From an uncultured Ruminococcus sp. (GTDB lineage Bacteria; Bacillota; Clostridia; Lachnospirales; Lachnospiraceae): a stretch of 46,854 nucleotides of DNA. The notes beneath the pieces were generated by a model, which had not been told where the DNA came from, did no database searches, and was given only the letters and a program-made list of their open reading frames with translations. Position 1 is the stretch's first letter. Each line of letters opens with the position of its first letter. Position numbers and translations under genes: made by a program. This document shows positions 1 to 8,381 of the stretch, piece by piece. The DNA lies in the NCBI GenBank assembly GCA_946494335.1, contig CAMMBV010000027.1, forward strand, positions 1-46,854, read 5' to 3'.

Positions 1-121
1 TGTTTTCAAGGATTGTGGCACTTGTTATTTGCCTCTAACTGTCAAAAACGAGAATGTATATTGAACATATTATAGCACTGTTAAATTCCAATGTAAAATG
101 GAAAAAGATGATTTGTCCAAG

Positions 122-1429
122 TTAGTTGTTTCCTGTCATTTTTATCGTTTCTATGGCGTATAGAGGGAGGTTAATAAGACCATCTTCCCGTTTGAAATCC
201 GTCATGGAAGTGCGGATGGAAATTTCAGGACTATATTTGTCGCGGTAAGTTTTGAGACTTTTCGCTTTGAGATTTACTTCCGCCTTCACTTCAACCGGGA
301 TAATCTGTTCTCCTGTATCGACAATGAAATCAATTTCGCAGGCCCCCCGGCTGTTTGTGTAATAGTAAAGTCCAAGATCGGGGATGGTTTTAAGCTGCTG
401 ACAGACGTATTGTTCCGTCAGTGCGCCCTTAAACTCTGTAAACAGCTCTTTCCCGCTCAGCAGCGTGCGTTGACTCAGTCCGGCCATGCAGCCCAAAAGT
501 CCCACGTCGACAATAAACAGCTTAAAGGCTTTTAAATCTTCATACGCTTTAAGGGGAATACCGGCTGCGTTAACACGGCTGACTTTGTGGATGAGTCCGC
601 AGTCACAAAGCCACATGATCGCGGTTTCATATTCTTTGGCCCGTCCGCCCTCACGCACGAGGCCATATACAAATTTTTTGTTTTCTTTGGCAAGCTGAGA
701 TGGGATACTGTTCCATACCATACGGATTTTCGGCACGATTTCATGAGGAGCATGCTTGGAAAAATCCTGCTCGTAGGCCTGGAGTATACGGCTTTGAATG
801 AGGCGGACTTCGTTGAAATCTTTTTCTTCGGCAAAGCTTTGAACTGCTTCAGGCATTCCTCCGACAAAATAATAGTGTTTAAGGGCATCAATATACGTTT
901 GTCGGAATGAAGTAATAACAGGATAGTTTTGGCTGTCCAGAAGCTCTGCAAAACGTTTGCTGCCTATTGCCATCAGGAATTCCCGGAAGGAGAGAGGATA
1001 AAGCTTGAGAAAATCTACTTTTCCTACGGGGAACGATGTACCTTCATGCAGGGCGATGCCTAAAAGAGAACCAGCGCAGATAATATGGTACTGTGGAGCG
1101 TTCTCGTAAAAATATTTCAGGGAAGTTAATGCTCTGGGAACCTCCTGTACTTCATCGAAAATGAGTAATGTTGTCTCGGGAAGAATTTTCCGGCCGGCAT
1201 ATAATTCCAGTCCTGTAATCAGACGGCTCGTATCAAGATCCGGGGCAAACAGTTCCGACATCACGGAATTAGAGTCGAAGTTGATATAGATGACATCGGT
1301 ATATGCCTGAGCGCCAAATTCCTTCATGAGCCATGTTTTTCCCACCTGTCGGGCTCCCTCGATGATCAGAGGTTTACGCCGTTTGCTTTTTTTCCATTTA
1401 TAAAGATTTTCAATTGCCGTTCGGTACAT
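122..1429 (-). CDS. AAA ATPase with C-terminal DUF4143
   Basis: The protein has 435 residues. A P-loop (GARQVGKTW, residues 25-33) and a Walker B segment (LLIFDEVQ, about 88-95) mark the N-terminal AAA_14-type ATPase. The C-terminal part carries the DUF4143 pattern, including YYYTNSRGACEIDFIV and then PVEVKAE, which resembles a restriction-endonuclease-like fold core. The start at 1429 is chosen because GGAGG lies 6 nt upstream; the frame is open further upstream but those residues do not look like the family. Proteins of this family are common single-gene accessory loci in gut bacteria, and their cellular role is not established. The gene is divergent from the AEC transporter and has its own promoter. 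Family call is firm; the biological function is unknown. Confidence 0.9.
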   Translation of the reverse strand: MYRTAIENLYKWKKSKRRKPLIIEGARQVGKTWLMKEFGAQAYTDVIYINFDSNSVMSELFAPDLDTSRLITGLELYAGRKILPETTLLIFDEVQEVPRALTSLKYFYENAPQYHIICAGSLLGIALHEGTSFPVGKVDFLKLYPLSFREFLMAIGSKRFAELLDSQNYPVITSFRQTYIDALKHYYFVGGMPEAVQSFAEEKDFNEVRLIQSRILQAYEQDFSKHAPHEIVPKIRMVWNSIPSQLAKENKKFVYGLVREGGRAKEYETAIMWLCDCGLIHKVSRVNAAGIPLKAYEDLKAFKLFIVDVGLLGCMAGLSQRTLLSGKELFTEFKGALTEQYVCQQLKTIPDLGLYYYTNSRGACEIDFIVDTGEQIIPVEVKAEVNLKAKSLKTYRDKYSPEISIRTSMTDFKREDGLINLPLYAIETIKMTGNN

Positions 1430-1456
1430 ATATGCCTCCATAAGAAATTTAAGTCC

Positions 1457-1485
1457 ATCATACCATGAAAATACAAAAATTACAA
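1457..1485 (-). promoter_or_regulatory. Sigma-A-type promoter for the AAA/DUF4143 gene
   Basis: Read on the minus strand, TTGTAA (1480-1485) and TATGAT (1457-1462) are separated by 17 nt and lie just upstream of the GGAGG and the ATG at 1429. The match is by eye only. Confidence 0.5.
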
Positions 1486-1564
1486 CGAAAGATGTTAAGT
1501 TCATAACACTTTTTACAACGAAAAAATGAAAATGTGTGGAATTGATGTTTCCGGCGTCTTTCTC

Positions 1565-1592
1565 TTGCAAAAAAGCGGATTCGTAGTATGAT
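1565..1592 (+). promoter_or_regulatory. Possible promoter for the AEC transporter
   Basis: TTGCAA (1565-1570) is followed after 16 nt by TATGAT (1587-1592), about 30 nt before the transporter start. The match is moderate. Confidence 0.35.
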
Positions 1593-1621
1593 AGAATATA
1601 AAGTTTTTGAGGGGAGAAATC

Positions 1622-2533
1622 ATGCTTGTCATTATCGTTATAAAACAGATTATTGTCTCTTTTTTTCTTCTGGTTATCGGAGCCTTCTGCTATAAAAGGG
1701 ATATTTTATCGGCAGGGGAAGGAAAATCCATATCAAACTTCATACTGACCTTTGTTTCTCCGGCGCTGATTCTGGATGCCTGTCAGATTACATACAGTGA
1801 AGAATTGTTCCGCAACCTGATGTGGGCCTTTGCCATGTCCGGGATATCTTTTGTCGTCGCCATAGCGGCTTCTCAGGTTTTGATCAGAAAGAACAGGCGC
1901 AGCTACAACATTGAACGGTTTTCTCTGGTTTACACCAACTGCGGTTTCATAGGGGTTCCTCTTGTGCAGGCGCTGTACGGCGATGAAGGCGTTCTTTATA
2001 TGACCAGTTATATTGCCATGTTCAATCTGCTTTTGTGGACTCATGGCGTAATCTGTATGTCAGAACGGATGGATAAAAAACAGGTGGTGTCCATTTTAAA
2101 ATGTCCCACTATTTACGCTATTATCCTTGGAATCTTCAGCTTCTGCATGAAAATTACATATCCGGAAGTGTTTGGGACAACGATTGCCTATGTGGCGGAT
2201 CTGAACACGCCGCTGGCCATGATTGTGGCAGGGATTTCCGTGATGCAGTCAGATTTCCTGGGCGCGATGAAAAGGAAGAGGATATATGCGGTTTCCTTTT
2301 TGAAGCTTCTGATTGTTCCTATTCTGGCAATGCTGGCCATGGGGCTGTTCCCTGTTCCACAGATCATCCGTGTGATTATTGTTCTGGCCACAGGCTGTCC
2401 CGTTGGAGCATCGGTTATTATGTTTGCGCTTCGCTATGGGAAGGATGAAATATACGGAGCAGAGCTGTTTGCCGTGACTACAATATTTTCTCTGGTCACC
2501 ATGCCGGTTCTGATTGCGCTGTGTACATTGTGA
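1622..2533 (+). CDS. AEC family transporter (auxin efflux carrier-like permease)
   Basis: The protein has 303 residues and is hydrophobic throughout, with about ten predicted membrane segments in two five-helix halves. Family-like stretches include YTNCGFIGVPLVQALYG in the first half and ATGCPVGASVIMFALRYG near the C-terminus. The family exports or takes up organic anions such as malate or malonate; substrate cannot be read from the sequence. ATG 1622 is chosen because GAGGGGAG lies 5 nt upstream; a TTG five codons earlier has no ribosome site. The gene stands alone, divergent from the AAA gene and upstream of the riboswitch-controlled antiporter. I see no clear terminator directly after it. 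Confidence 0.88.
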   Translation: MLVIIVIKQIIVSFFLLVIGAFCYKRDILSAGEGKSISNFILTFVSPALILDACQITYSEELFRNLMWAFAMSGISFVVAIAASQVLIRKNRRSYNIERFSLVYTNCGFIGVPLVQALYGDEGVLYMTSYIAMFNLLLWTHGVICMSERMDKKQVVSILKCPTIYAIILGIFSFCMKITYPEVFGTTIAYVADLNTPLAMIVAGISVMQSDFLGAMKRKRIYAVSFLKLLIVPILAMLAMGLFPVPQIIRVIIVLATGCPVGASVIMFALRYGKDEIYGAELFAVTTIFSLVTMPVLIALCTL

Positions 2534-2608
2534 AAGAGTAAGTGTAGCTTTTATATGGTTAGATTTTCTGCTGTTAAGGGGGGTACCGTTCTTTTCTCGA
2601 TTGTTTCA

Positions 2609-2637
2609 TTGACTTTTTCTGCTGAACCGGTTATAAT
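2609..2637 (+). promoter_or_regulatory. Promoter of the fluoride riboswitch/antiporter transcript
   Basis: TTGACT (2609-2614), a 17-nt spacer and a perfect TATAAT (2632-2637) predict a transcript start near 2644, exactly at the 5' edge of the riboswitch aptamer. Confidence 0.75.
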
Positions 2638-2644
2638 AATCATA

Positions 2645-2705
2645 CGGGAATGAAGTTCTCCCGCGGCGTTGCCGAAACCGCTTAATAAAGCTAATGACTT
2701 CTGCG
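2645..2705 (+). promoter_or_regulatory. Fluoride riboswitch aptamer (crcB motif)
   Basis: The segment carries the conserved blocks of the fluoride aptamer in order: GGGAATGAAGTTCTCCC (2646-2662), AAACCGC (2675-2681), then GCTAATGACTTCTGC (2690-2704), close to the family consensus GATGRRGTTC, AACCGC and CTGATGACTTCTAC. The P1 helix is GAAGT (2652-2656) with ACTTC (2697-2701). The downstream gene is a cation:proton antiporter, one of the known gene classes under this riboswitch. The ACTTC strand is shared with the terminator that follows, which fits an ON switch in which fluoride binding prevents termination. I recognised the motif by eye; a covariance-model scan has not been run. Confidence 0.85.
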
Positions 2706-2723
2706 TTTATGCAGAAGTTTTTT
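2697..2723 (+). terminator. Riboswitch expression-platform terminator
   Basis: ACTTCTGC (2697-2704) pairs perfectly with GCAGAAGT (2711-2718) across a 6-nt loop, followed by a T run to 2723. Its 5' arm is the 3' strand of aptamer helix P1, so the two structures exclude each other. Confidence 0.85.
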
Positions 2724-2732
2724 GTATGTAAA

Positions 2733-2768
2733 GCCGACAATTTCTGCGTAAGTGCAGAAATTGTCGGC
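2733..2768 (+). repeat. Perfect 15-bp hairpin in the antiporter leader
   Basis: GCCGACAATTTCTGC (2733-2747) and its exact reverse complement (2754-2768) flank a 6-nt loop. No T run follows, and the ribosome site lies 21 nt further on, so this is neither a normal terminator nor a Shine-Dalgarno blocker. Its upper stem (TTCTGC/GCAGAA) repeats that of the preceding terminator. Confidence 0.7.
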
Positions 2769-2799
2769 TTCTTGCGTAAAAGAAAAACAGGAGGGTTTT

Positions 2800-4008
2800 A
2801 TGTTAACATCACTTGCTTTTATTTTTTTGATTGGGCTATTTATGGCTGGAATCTGTCAGAAATTAAAATTGCCGCGTATAATAGGTATGCTGATCACAGG
2901 TATTGTTTTAGGACCGAATGTATTAAATCTATTAGACTCATCTATTTTGTCTATATCATCTGAGTTACGACAAATAGCACTCATCATTATTCTTTTGAAA
3001 GCAGGACTTTCTCTTAACCTTTCGGATTTAAAAAAAGTGGGACGTCCTGCAATTATGATGTCCTTTGTGCCTGCAGGCTTTGAAATTTTAGCTTTTTTCC
3101 TTCTTGCGCCGCATTTGCTTGGAGTTTCAAGAATTGAAGCTGCTGTTATGGGAGCTGTTCTTGGGGCTGTTTCACCTGCTGTGGTTGTGCCGAGAATGGT
3201 ACAGCTTATGGATAGTGGATATGGTACACAAAAAAGTATTCCTCAATTGGTGTTGGCTGGCGCTTCCTGCGATGATATTTTTGTTATTGTTCTATTTACT
3301 ACATTTGTCAGTATGGCTCAGGGCGGTCAGGTTCATATTATGGATTTTGTGAATATTCCGATTTCAATCATACTTGGAATAGCATTAGGGGCTCTTGTTG
3401 GACTTTTTCTGTCACTCTTTTTTGAAACAGCATATGCACATAAACATTGTGTCCGAAACAGTATGAAAGTGATTATTGTCCTTGGCATTTCTTTTATGCT
3501 GCTGGCTGTTGAAGCTTGGGTAGAAAGGTATGTTTCTGTTTCAGGATTACTGGCAGTTGTAAGTATGGCTTGTGTTCTTAAGCTGAAAAGTATTGCGTTT
3601 GTCTCAAAAAGATTATCAGAAAAATTTGGCAAGCTATGGATAGCCGCTGAAGTCATCCTTTTTGTTTTAGTAGGAGCTGCCGTTGATATTCGTTATACAA
3701 TGGGAGCTGGATTGGCGGCTGTCGCAATGATTTTCCTTGCTCTTGTATTTAGAGGAATTGGCGTTTCCCTTTGTTTAATTAAAACAAACTTAAACTGGAA
3801 AGAACGCCTTTTCTGTGTGATTGCTTATTTACCCAAAGCAACCGTACAGGCAGCTATTGGCTCAGTGCCTTTGGCTAAGGGATTGGCCTGCGGGCAGATT
3901 GTTTTATCTGTTGCGGTGCTGGCAATTTTAATTACGGCTCCATTGGGAGCGCTTGGGATGGATTTAACATACAGGAGATTATTGGCACGGGATATTAAAA
4001 TCATATAA
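2800..4008 (+). CDS. Cation:proton antiporter (Na+/H+ exchanger family)
   Basis: The protein has 402 residues and about twelve membrane segments, matching the Na_H_Exchanger family in length. Typical stretches are PRIIGMLITGIVLGPNVL near the N-terminus, VMGAVLGAVSPAVVVPRMV around the discontinuous helix, and GASCDDIFVIVLF with the paired-acid DD of the CPA exchangers. It probably exchanges a monovalent cation for protons across the cytoplasmic membrane. ATG 2800 follows AGGAGG by 5 nt; the longer frame back to 2752 overlaps the leader hairpin and is unlikely. The fluoride riboswitch upstream suggests it helps cells cope with fluoride, as seen for other antiporters under this switch. The gene is more AT-rich than the flanking genes, which suggests transfer. 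Confidence 0.9.
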   Translation: MLTSLAFIFLIGLFMAGICQKLKLPRIIGMLITGIVLGPNVLNLLDSSILSISSELRQIALIIILLKAGLSLNLSDLKKVGRPAIMMSFVPAGFEILAFFLLAPHLLGVSRIEAAVMGAVLGAVSPAVVVPRMVQLMDSGYGTQKSIPQLVLAGASCDDIFVIVLFTTFVSMAQGGQVHIMDFVNIPISIILGIALGALVGLFLSLFFETAYAHKHCVRNSMKVIIVLGISFMLLAVEAWVERYVSVSGLLAVVSMACVLKLKSIAFVSKRLSEKFGKLWIAAEVILFVLVGAAVDIRYTMGAGLAAVAMIFLALVFRGIGVSLCLIKTNLNWKERLFCVIAYLPKATVQAAIGSVPLAKGLACGQIVLSVAVLAILITAPLGALGMDLTYRRLLARDIKII

Positions 4009-4046
4009 GATGTCTTGGTTTAAAGGTGTTTTGAAGCAATTTACTC

Positions 4047-4075
4047 TTGACAAAATCTATTTTACAGGCTAGAAT
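4047..4075 (+). promoter_or_regulatory. Promoter of the TetR regulator gene
   Basis: A perfect TTGACA (4047-4052) and TAGAAT (4070-4075) are separated by 17 nt, predicting transcript start near 4082. Confidence 0.75.
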
Positions 4076-4104
4076 ATAACAGTGATATATAACGCTGCTA
4101 TATT
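4073..4104 (+). promoter_or_regulatory. 32-bp palindromic operator, probable TetR site
   Basis: The 32 bp from 4073 to 4104 form an imperfect inverted repeat in which 13 of 16 base pairs match (half-site AATATAACAGTGATAT). It overlaps the -10 element and the predicted transcript start, the classical position for autorepression by a TetR protein. Binding is inferred. Confidence 0.6.
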
Positions 4105-4129
4105 AGAGGTATGTAAAATAAACGGAAAT

Positions 4130-4732
4130 TTGACAACCTTAGACCAAATCCATCAGGCAGCAAAAACAGAGTTTTTAGAAAAGGGATACAAGGATGCTTC
4201 CCTGCGAAATATCGTTAAGTCTGTGGGTATGACAACTGGAGCTTTTTATGGCTATTACAAGAGCAAAGAAGAATTATTCGAGGCTTTGACAGGTGAGCAT
4301 TATGCCTATCTGCTGAACTGTTTTAAAAAAGCCCAAAAAGAGTTTGCCGATATTCCCCACGAGCAGCAGCCAGAGGTTATGGGGGATATTTCCGGCGCTT
4401 GTATGTTTGATATGCTCCACTACGCCTACGAACATCTGGAAGAATGTAAACTGATTCTCTGTTGTTCAGAAGGGACAAAGTTTTCCGGACTCATTGATGA
4501 AATGGTGGAGATTGAGGCAGCGGCAACGCATGATTATCAGAAAGTCCTGCAGGAGCTTGGCCGGCCTTGCCTGCAGATCGATCCTACGCTGGAGCATATT
4601 CTGATTACCGGCATGTTCCACACCTTTTTTGAACTGATCATCCACGAGATGCCGATCCAAAACGCCGAAAACTATGTGAAGGAAATGCGTGCCTTTTATA
4701 CAGCTGGATGGATGAAAATTATGGGGCAGTAG
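4130..4732 (+). CDS. TetR/AcrR family transcriptional regulator
   Basis: The protein has about 200 residues. The N-terminal helix-turn-helix is clear: FLEKGYKDASLRNIVKSVG followed by TTGAFYGYYKSKEELF, the TetR signature. The C-terminal ligand domain is divergent, as usual. The start is uncertain. The promoter places transcript start near 4082, so the GTG at 4082 (216 residues) would be leaderless; TTG 4130 gives a protein beginning MTTLDQIHQAA but has only a weak ribosome site. The gene lies directly upstream of two ABC exporter genes and probably represses itself and perhaps them in response to a compound they export. The first 250 bp are AT-rich and the rest is GC-richer, as in the ABC genes. 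Confidence 0.85.
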   Translation: MTTLDQIHQAAKTEFLEKGYKDASLRNIVKSVGMTTGAFYGYYKSKEELFEALTGEHYAYLLNCFKKAQKEFADIPHEQQPEVMGDISGACMFDMLHYAYEHLEECKLILCCSEGTKFSGLIDEMVEIEAAATHDYQKVLQELGRPCLQIDPTLEHILITGMFHTFFELIIHEMPIQNAENYVKEMRAFYTAGWMKIMGQ

Positions 4733-4841
4733 CGCCCTGTAATTTTTGCCTCGTGGTTAGTAAAAACTAACTTATGAGGATACAAGAAGAACACAGCCGT
4801 GTTCTCTTTATCATAAATAAAAGGAAAAGGAGGAGTCTTCT

Positions 4842-6611
4842 TTGAAAAAACAATCCAATCTGTCACGCCTGCTGCAGATTGCAGGCAGCCACAAATATCT
4901 GGTTTACGCTTCCTGGGTGCTTTCAGCTATCAGTGCCCTTGTTGCGCTGGTGCCTTTCTACTATATCTGGAGGGTTATTCAGGAAGTGTTGGAGACTGCG
5001 CCGGACTTTAGCCGGGCACAGAACCTGACCCGTAACGGCTGGATGGCAGTGCTGTTTGCGGTAATCGCCGTGTTGATCTACATAGGTGCTCTGATGTGTT
5101 CCCACAAAGGGGCGTTTCGCATTGCCACCAATCTGCGCCTGCAAACGATGGAGCATATTGTCAAATTGCCGCTGGGTTTTGCAGAAAGTTTTGGCAGCGG
5201 CAGGCTTCGCAAGATCGTCAACGAATCCAGCGCCGCCACCGAAACCTATCTGGCACACCAGCTTCCCGACCGAGCCAATGCCATCGCCACACCCTGCGGC
5301 CTTTTAGTCCTTCTGCTGGTGTTCGACTGGCGGTTGGGCCTTTTGAGTCTCATTCCGGTAGTTCTGGGATTTTTAATCATGATGGCGATGACCGGACAAC
5401 AGATGCAGGAAAAAATGAAAGAATATCAAAATGCGCTGGATGATATGTCCAACGAGGCGGTGGAATATGTGCGTGGGATTCCCGTTGTGAAAACCTTCGG
5501 ACAGACTATCTTTTCTTTCAAAAAGTTCAAGGATTCCATCGACAGGTATAAAGTATGGGTAATTGCCTATACAAAGGAACTTCGCGCACCTATGATGTTC
5601 TACACGGCGGCCATCAACGGAGTGTTTGCCGCACTGATTGCCGGTGCGCTGATCTTTACAGGGGGCGGCGTTACCAAAGATTTTTTGCTGGATCTGATGT
5701 TTTATATTATTATTACGCCGATCATTTCTGTTACGCTTACACGAATCATGTTCCAGAGTGAAAACGCCATGATCGTGGACGACGCTTTGCAGCGGATTGA
5801 CAGCGTATTGAATCTGCAGCCCCTCGCGGAACCAAAGAAGCCGGAACATCCGAAAGATGCTTCGGTGCAGCTTAGTCATATCCGTTTTAGCTATGATGGG
5901 AAGAACGATGTCATCAAGGATATCTCCCTTTCGATTCCCACGGGGCAAATGATAGCCTTTGTGGGGCCTTCCGGCGGCGGTAAGACCACCCTTGCCAATT
6001 TGATCTGCCGCTTCTTTGACCCGCAGGAGGGACAGGTGAGGATTGGAGGCGTCGATGTGAAGAACATCTCTAAAGAGGAACTTATGAATACCGTCTCCTT
6101 TGTATTTCAAAACAGCCGCCTGATCAAAGCCTCGATTTTGGAAAATGTGCGCATGGGCAAACCGGATGCCACCCGGGAAGAAATCATGGCTGCTCTGCAT
6201 AACGCTCAGTGCGATGATATTCTTGAAAAGCTGCCCAGGGGTGCAGATACTGTGATCGGGACAAAGGGTGTCTACCTTTCCGGCGGCGAACAGCAGCGGA
6301 TTGCCATCGCCCGCGTTATGCTGAAAAATGCGCCTGTTGTAATCTTAGACGAGGCTACTGCCTTTGCGGACCCGGATAATGAATCCCGCGTACAGGCTGC
6401 TTTTTCCAAGCTGTCTGAAGGTAAAACGGTAATAATGATCGCGCACCGGCTCTCCACCGTGGCTGGCGCAGACAAAATCTATGTCATCGAGGACGGACAG
6501 ATTACAGAGAGCGGTAAAAGTGGGGAGTTACTGGAAAAAGGAGGCATTTTCAGCTGCATGTGGCAGGACTATCAAACTTCTGTTCAATGGAAGGTTGCAA
6601 AGGAGGTATAA
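4842..6611 (+). CDS. ABC exporter half-transporter, subunit 1 (permease-ATPase)
   Basis: The protein has 589 residues: an N-terminal six-helix membrane domain (about 15-320) and a C-terminal nucleotide-binding domain. Visible motifs are Walker A GPSGGGKTT (375-383), signature LSGGEQQR (479-486), Walker B VVILDEATAF with D503 and catalytic E504, and the switch histidine H535. The D-loop reads FADP instead of the usual SALD, as in YbtP/IrtA-type exporters. The start is TTG 4842, with GGAGGAG 6 nt upstream. It is paired with the next gene, whose start lies 4 nt after this stop, and the two probably form a heterodimer. The substrate is unknown; the subfamily handles siderophores, peptides or drugs. 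Confidence 0.93.
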   Translation: MKKQSNLSRLLQIAGSHKYLVYASWVLSAISALVALVPFYYIWRVIQEVLETAPDFSRAQNLTRNGWMAVLFAVIAVLIYIGALMCSHKGAFRIATNLRLQTMEHIVKLPLGFAESFGSGRLRKIVNESSAATETYLAHQLPDRANAIATPCGLLVLLLVFDWRLGLLSLIPVVLGFLIMMAMTGQQMQEKMKEYQNALDDMSNEAVEYVRGIPVVKTFGQTIFSFKKFKDSIDRYKVWVIAYTKELRAPMMFYTAAINGVFAALIAGALIFTGGGVTKDFLLDLMFYIIITPIISVTLTRIMFQSENAMIVDDALQRIDSVLNLQPLAEPKKPEHPKDASVQLSHIRFSYDGKNDVIKDISLSIPTGQMIAFVGPSGGGKTTLANLICRFFDPQEGQVRIGGVDVKNISKEELMNTVSFVFQNSRLIKASILENVRMGKPDATREEIMAALHNAQCDDILEKLPRGADTVIGTKGVYLSGGEQQRIAIARVMLKNAPVVILDEATAFADPDNESRVQAAFSKLSEGKTVIMIAHRLSTVAGADKIYVIEDGQITESGKSGELLEKGGIFSCMWQDYQTSVQWKVAKEV

Positions 6612-6615
6612 TGAT

Positions 6616-8349
6616 ATGATAAAAAGGCTGCAAAAACGATACGCCCTTTCTGAGCAGGGGGCTAAAGATCTGGTGAAAGGCTGTCTGGCCTGTGTGCTGC
6701 AAAACCTTTCCTTTATGTTTCCAGTGGGACTGCTGTATTTTTTAGTAGGCGATTTGATGAATGGCGGTGTTCCCGGCGAAAAACTTGCTTTTTACATCGT
6801 GGGCTGCGCGGCGTGTATCGGTCTGATTCTGATCACTACCTTCATTCAGTACAACGCCACCTACTTTGCCACTTACAGAGAGAGCGGTGTGCGGCGGATT
6901 ACGTTAGCAGAACGGCTGAGAAAGATTCCGCTGTCCTTCTTTGGGAAAAAGGATTTGGCGGATCTTACCAGTACCATCATGGCCGACTGTACCTTTTTGG
7001 AACAGAGTTTTTCACACTTCATTCCGGAATTGGCAGGCTCCATCATTTCCACAGTGTTGATTTCCATCAGCCTTTTGATGTTCGACTGGCGCATGGCGCT
7101 GGCGGCGTTGTGGGTGCTGCCGGTGGCCTTTGCCATTGTGGGCTTTTCCGCGAGAGTACAGGAACGGCTCAATCAGAAGGCGATGGATGTAAAGATGGCC
7201 TGCGCGGACGGGATTCAGGAGTGTATTGAAACAGTGCGCGACCTGAAGGCCAATAATGCCGAGCAGGAATACCTGAAAGGGCTGGAAAAGAAAATCCGCG
7301 CTGTGGAATATCGTTCCATCCTCAATGAGTTCGGATTGGCAGCCTTTGTGGTGTCCGCGTCACTGGTATTAAAGCTGGGAATTGCTACGGCTGCACTGAC
7401 AGGCTCCGTTCTGCTTATAGGAGGCAGCCTCGATGTGCTGACCTTCTTTATGTTCCTGCTGGTTGTTTCACGGCTTTACGATCCGCTGCAGGGGGCGCTG
7501 CAAAATTTAGCGGCGGTCATCAGTACACGCACCAATATTGCCCGAATGAATGAAATCCTCGATCATCCTGTTCAGCAGGGGGAGAACAGGCTTTCCAACA
7601 AGGGCTATGATATTACATTCGACCATGTAGGATTTGCCTACAACACAGGAGAAACCGTATTGAAAGAGGTTTCCTTTACTGCAAAACAGGGCGAAGTCAC
7701 AGCTTTGGTGGGACCTTCCGGCGGCGGCAAAACTACAGTATCACGACTGGCGGCAAGGTTCTGGGATGTGAGCCGGGGAAGAATCCTGGTGGGAGGCATG
7801 GATATTTCCAAAATCGATCCGGAAACGCTGCTTTCCCTGTTCTCTATTGTGTTTCAGGATGTCACCCTGTTTGACAATACCATTCTGGAAAATATACGAA
7901 TCGGGAATAAAGACGCGACAGACGAACAGGTTTTGGCCGCTGCAAAACTTGCCAATGTGGATGAATTTGCCGAAAAGCTGCCGGAAGGCTGGCATACCAA
8001 CATCGGAGAAAACGGCTGCGAGCTTTCCGGCGGGGAGAGGCAGCGGATTTCCATCGCTCGAGCTTTTCTGAAAAACGCGCCGATTATCCTCCTGGATGAA
8101 GCAACCGCTTCCCTTGATGTGGAGAACGAAACCTCGATTCAAACTGCCCTTTCCCGCCTGATCGCGGATAAGACTGTGTTGGTCATCGCCCACCGAATGC
8201 GCACTGTGGCCGGAGCAGACAAGATCGTAGTACTCTCAGAAGGGAGCGTGGCAGAAGAAGGCGTGCCGGAAACTTTGCTGGAGCAAGACGGTCTCTACGC
8301 CCGCATGGTAAAGCTGCAGTCAGAGAGCCAGAATTGGAAGCTGGCATAG
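6616..8349 (+). CDS. ABC exporter half-transporter, subunit 2 (permease-ATPase)
   Basis: The protein has 577 residues, with a six-helix membrane domain followed by an ATPase domain. Motifs are Walker A GPSGGGKTT (366-374), signature LSGGERQR (470-477), Walker B IILLDEATASLD with D494 and E495, and H526. All catalytic residues are present in both partners, so the predicted heterodimer has two consensus ATP sites. ATG 6616 is chosen because AGGAGG (6601-6606) sits 9 nt upstream, inside the end of the previous gene; an in-frame start further upstream would lie wholly within that gene. It is co-transcribed with subunit 1 and probably controlled by the TetR protein upstream. Confidence 0.93.
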   Translation: MIKRLQKRYALSEQGAKDLVKGCLACVLQNLSFMFPVGLLYFLVGDLMNGGVPGEKLAFYIVGCAACIGLILITTFIQYNATYFATYRESGVRRITLAERLRKIPLSFFGKKDLADLTSTIMADCTFLEQSFSHFIPELAGSIISTVLISISLLMFDWRMALAALWVLPVAFAIVGFSARVQERLNQKAMDVKMACADGIQECIETVRDLKANNAEQEYLKGLEKKIRAVEYRSILNEFGLAAFVVSASLVLKLGIATAALTGSVLLIGGSLDVLTFFMFLLVVSRLYDPLQGALQNLAAVISTRTNIARMNEILDHPVQQGENRLSNKGYDITFDHVGFAYNTGETVLKEVSFTAKQGEVTALVGPSGGGKTTVSRLAARFWDVSRGRILVGGMDISKIDPETLLSLFSIVFQDVTLFDNTILENIRIGNKDATDEQVLAAAKLANVDEFAEKLPEGWHTNIGENGCELSGGERQRISIARAFLKNAPIILLDEATASLDVENETSIQTALSRLIADKTVLVIAHRMRTVAGADKIVVLSEGSVAEEGVPETLLEQDGLYARMVKLQSESQNWKLA

Positions 8350-8381
8350 AATTACCGTTATGATATATCCCCAGTATCGCC

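Noticed and set aside
5373-6200. Open minus-strand frame inside the first ABC gene
   Set aside because: A shadow of the codon bias of the sense gene; no start site or family.
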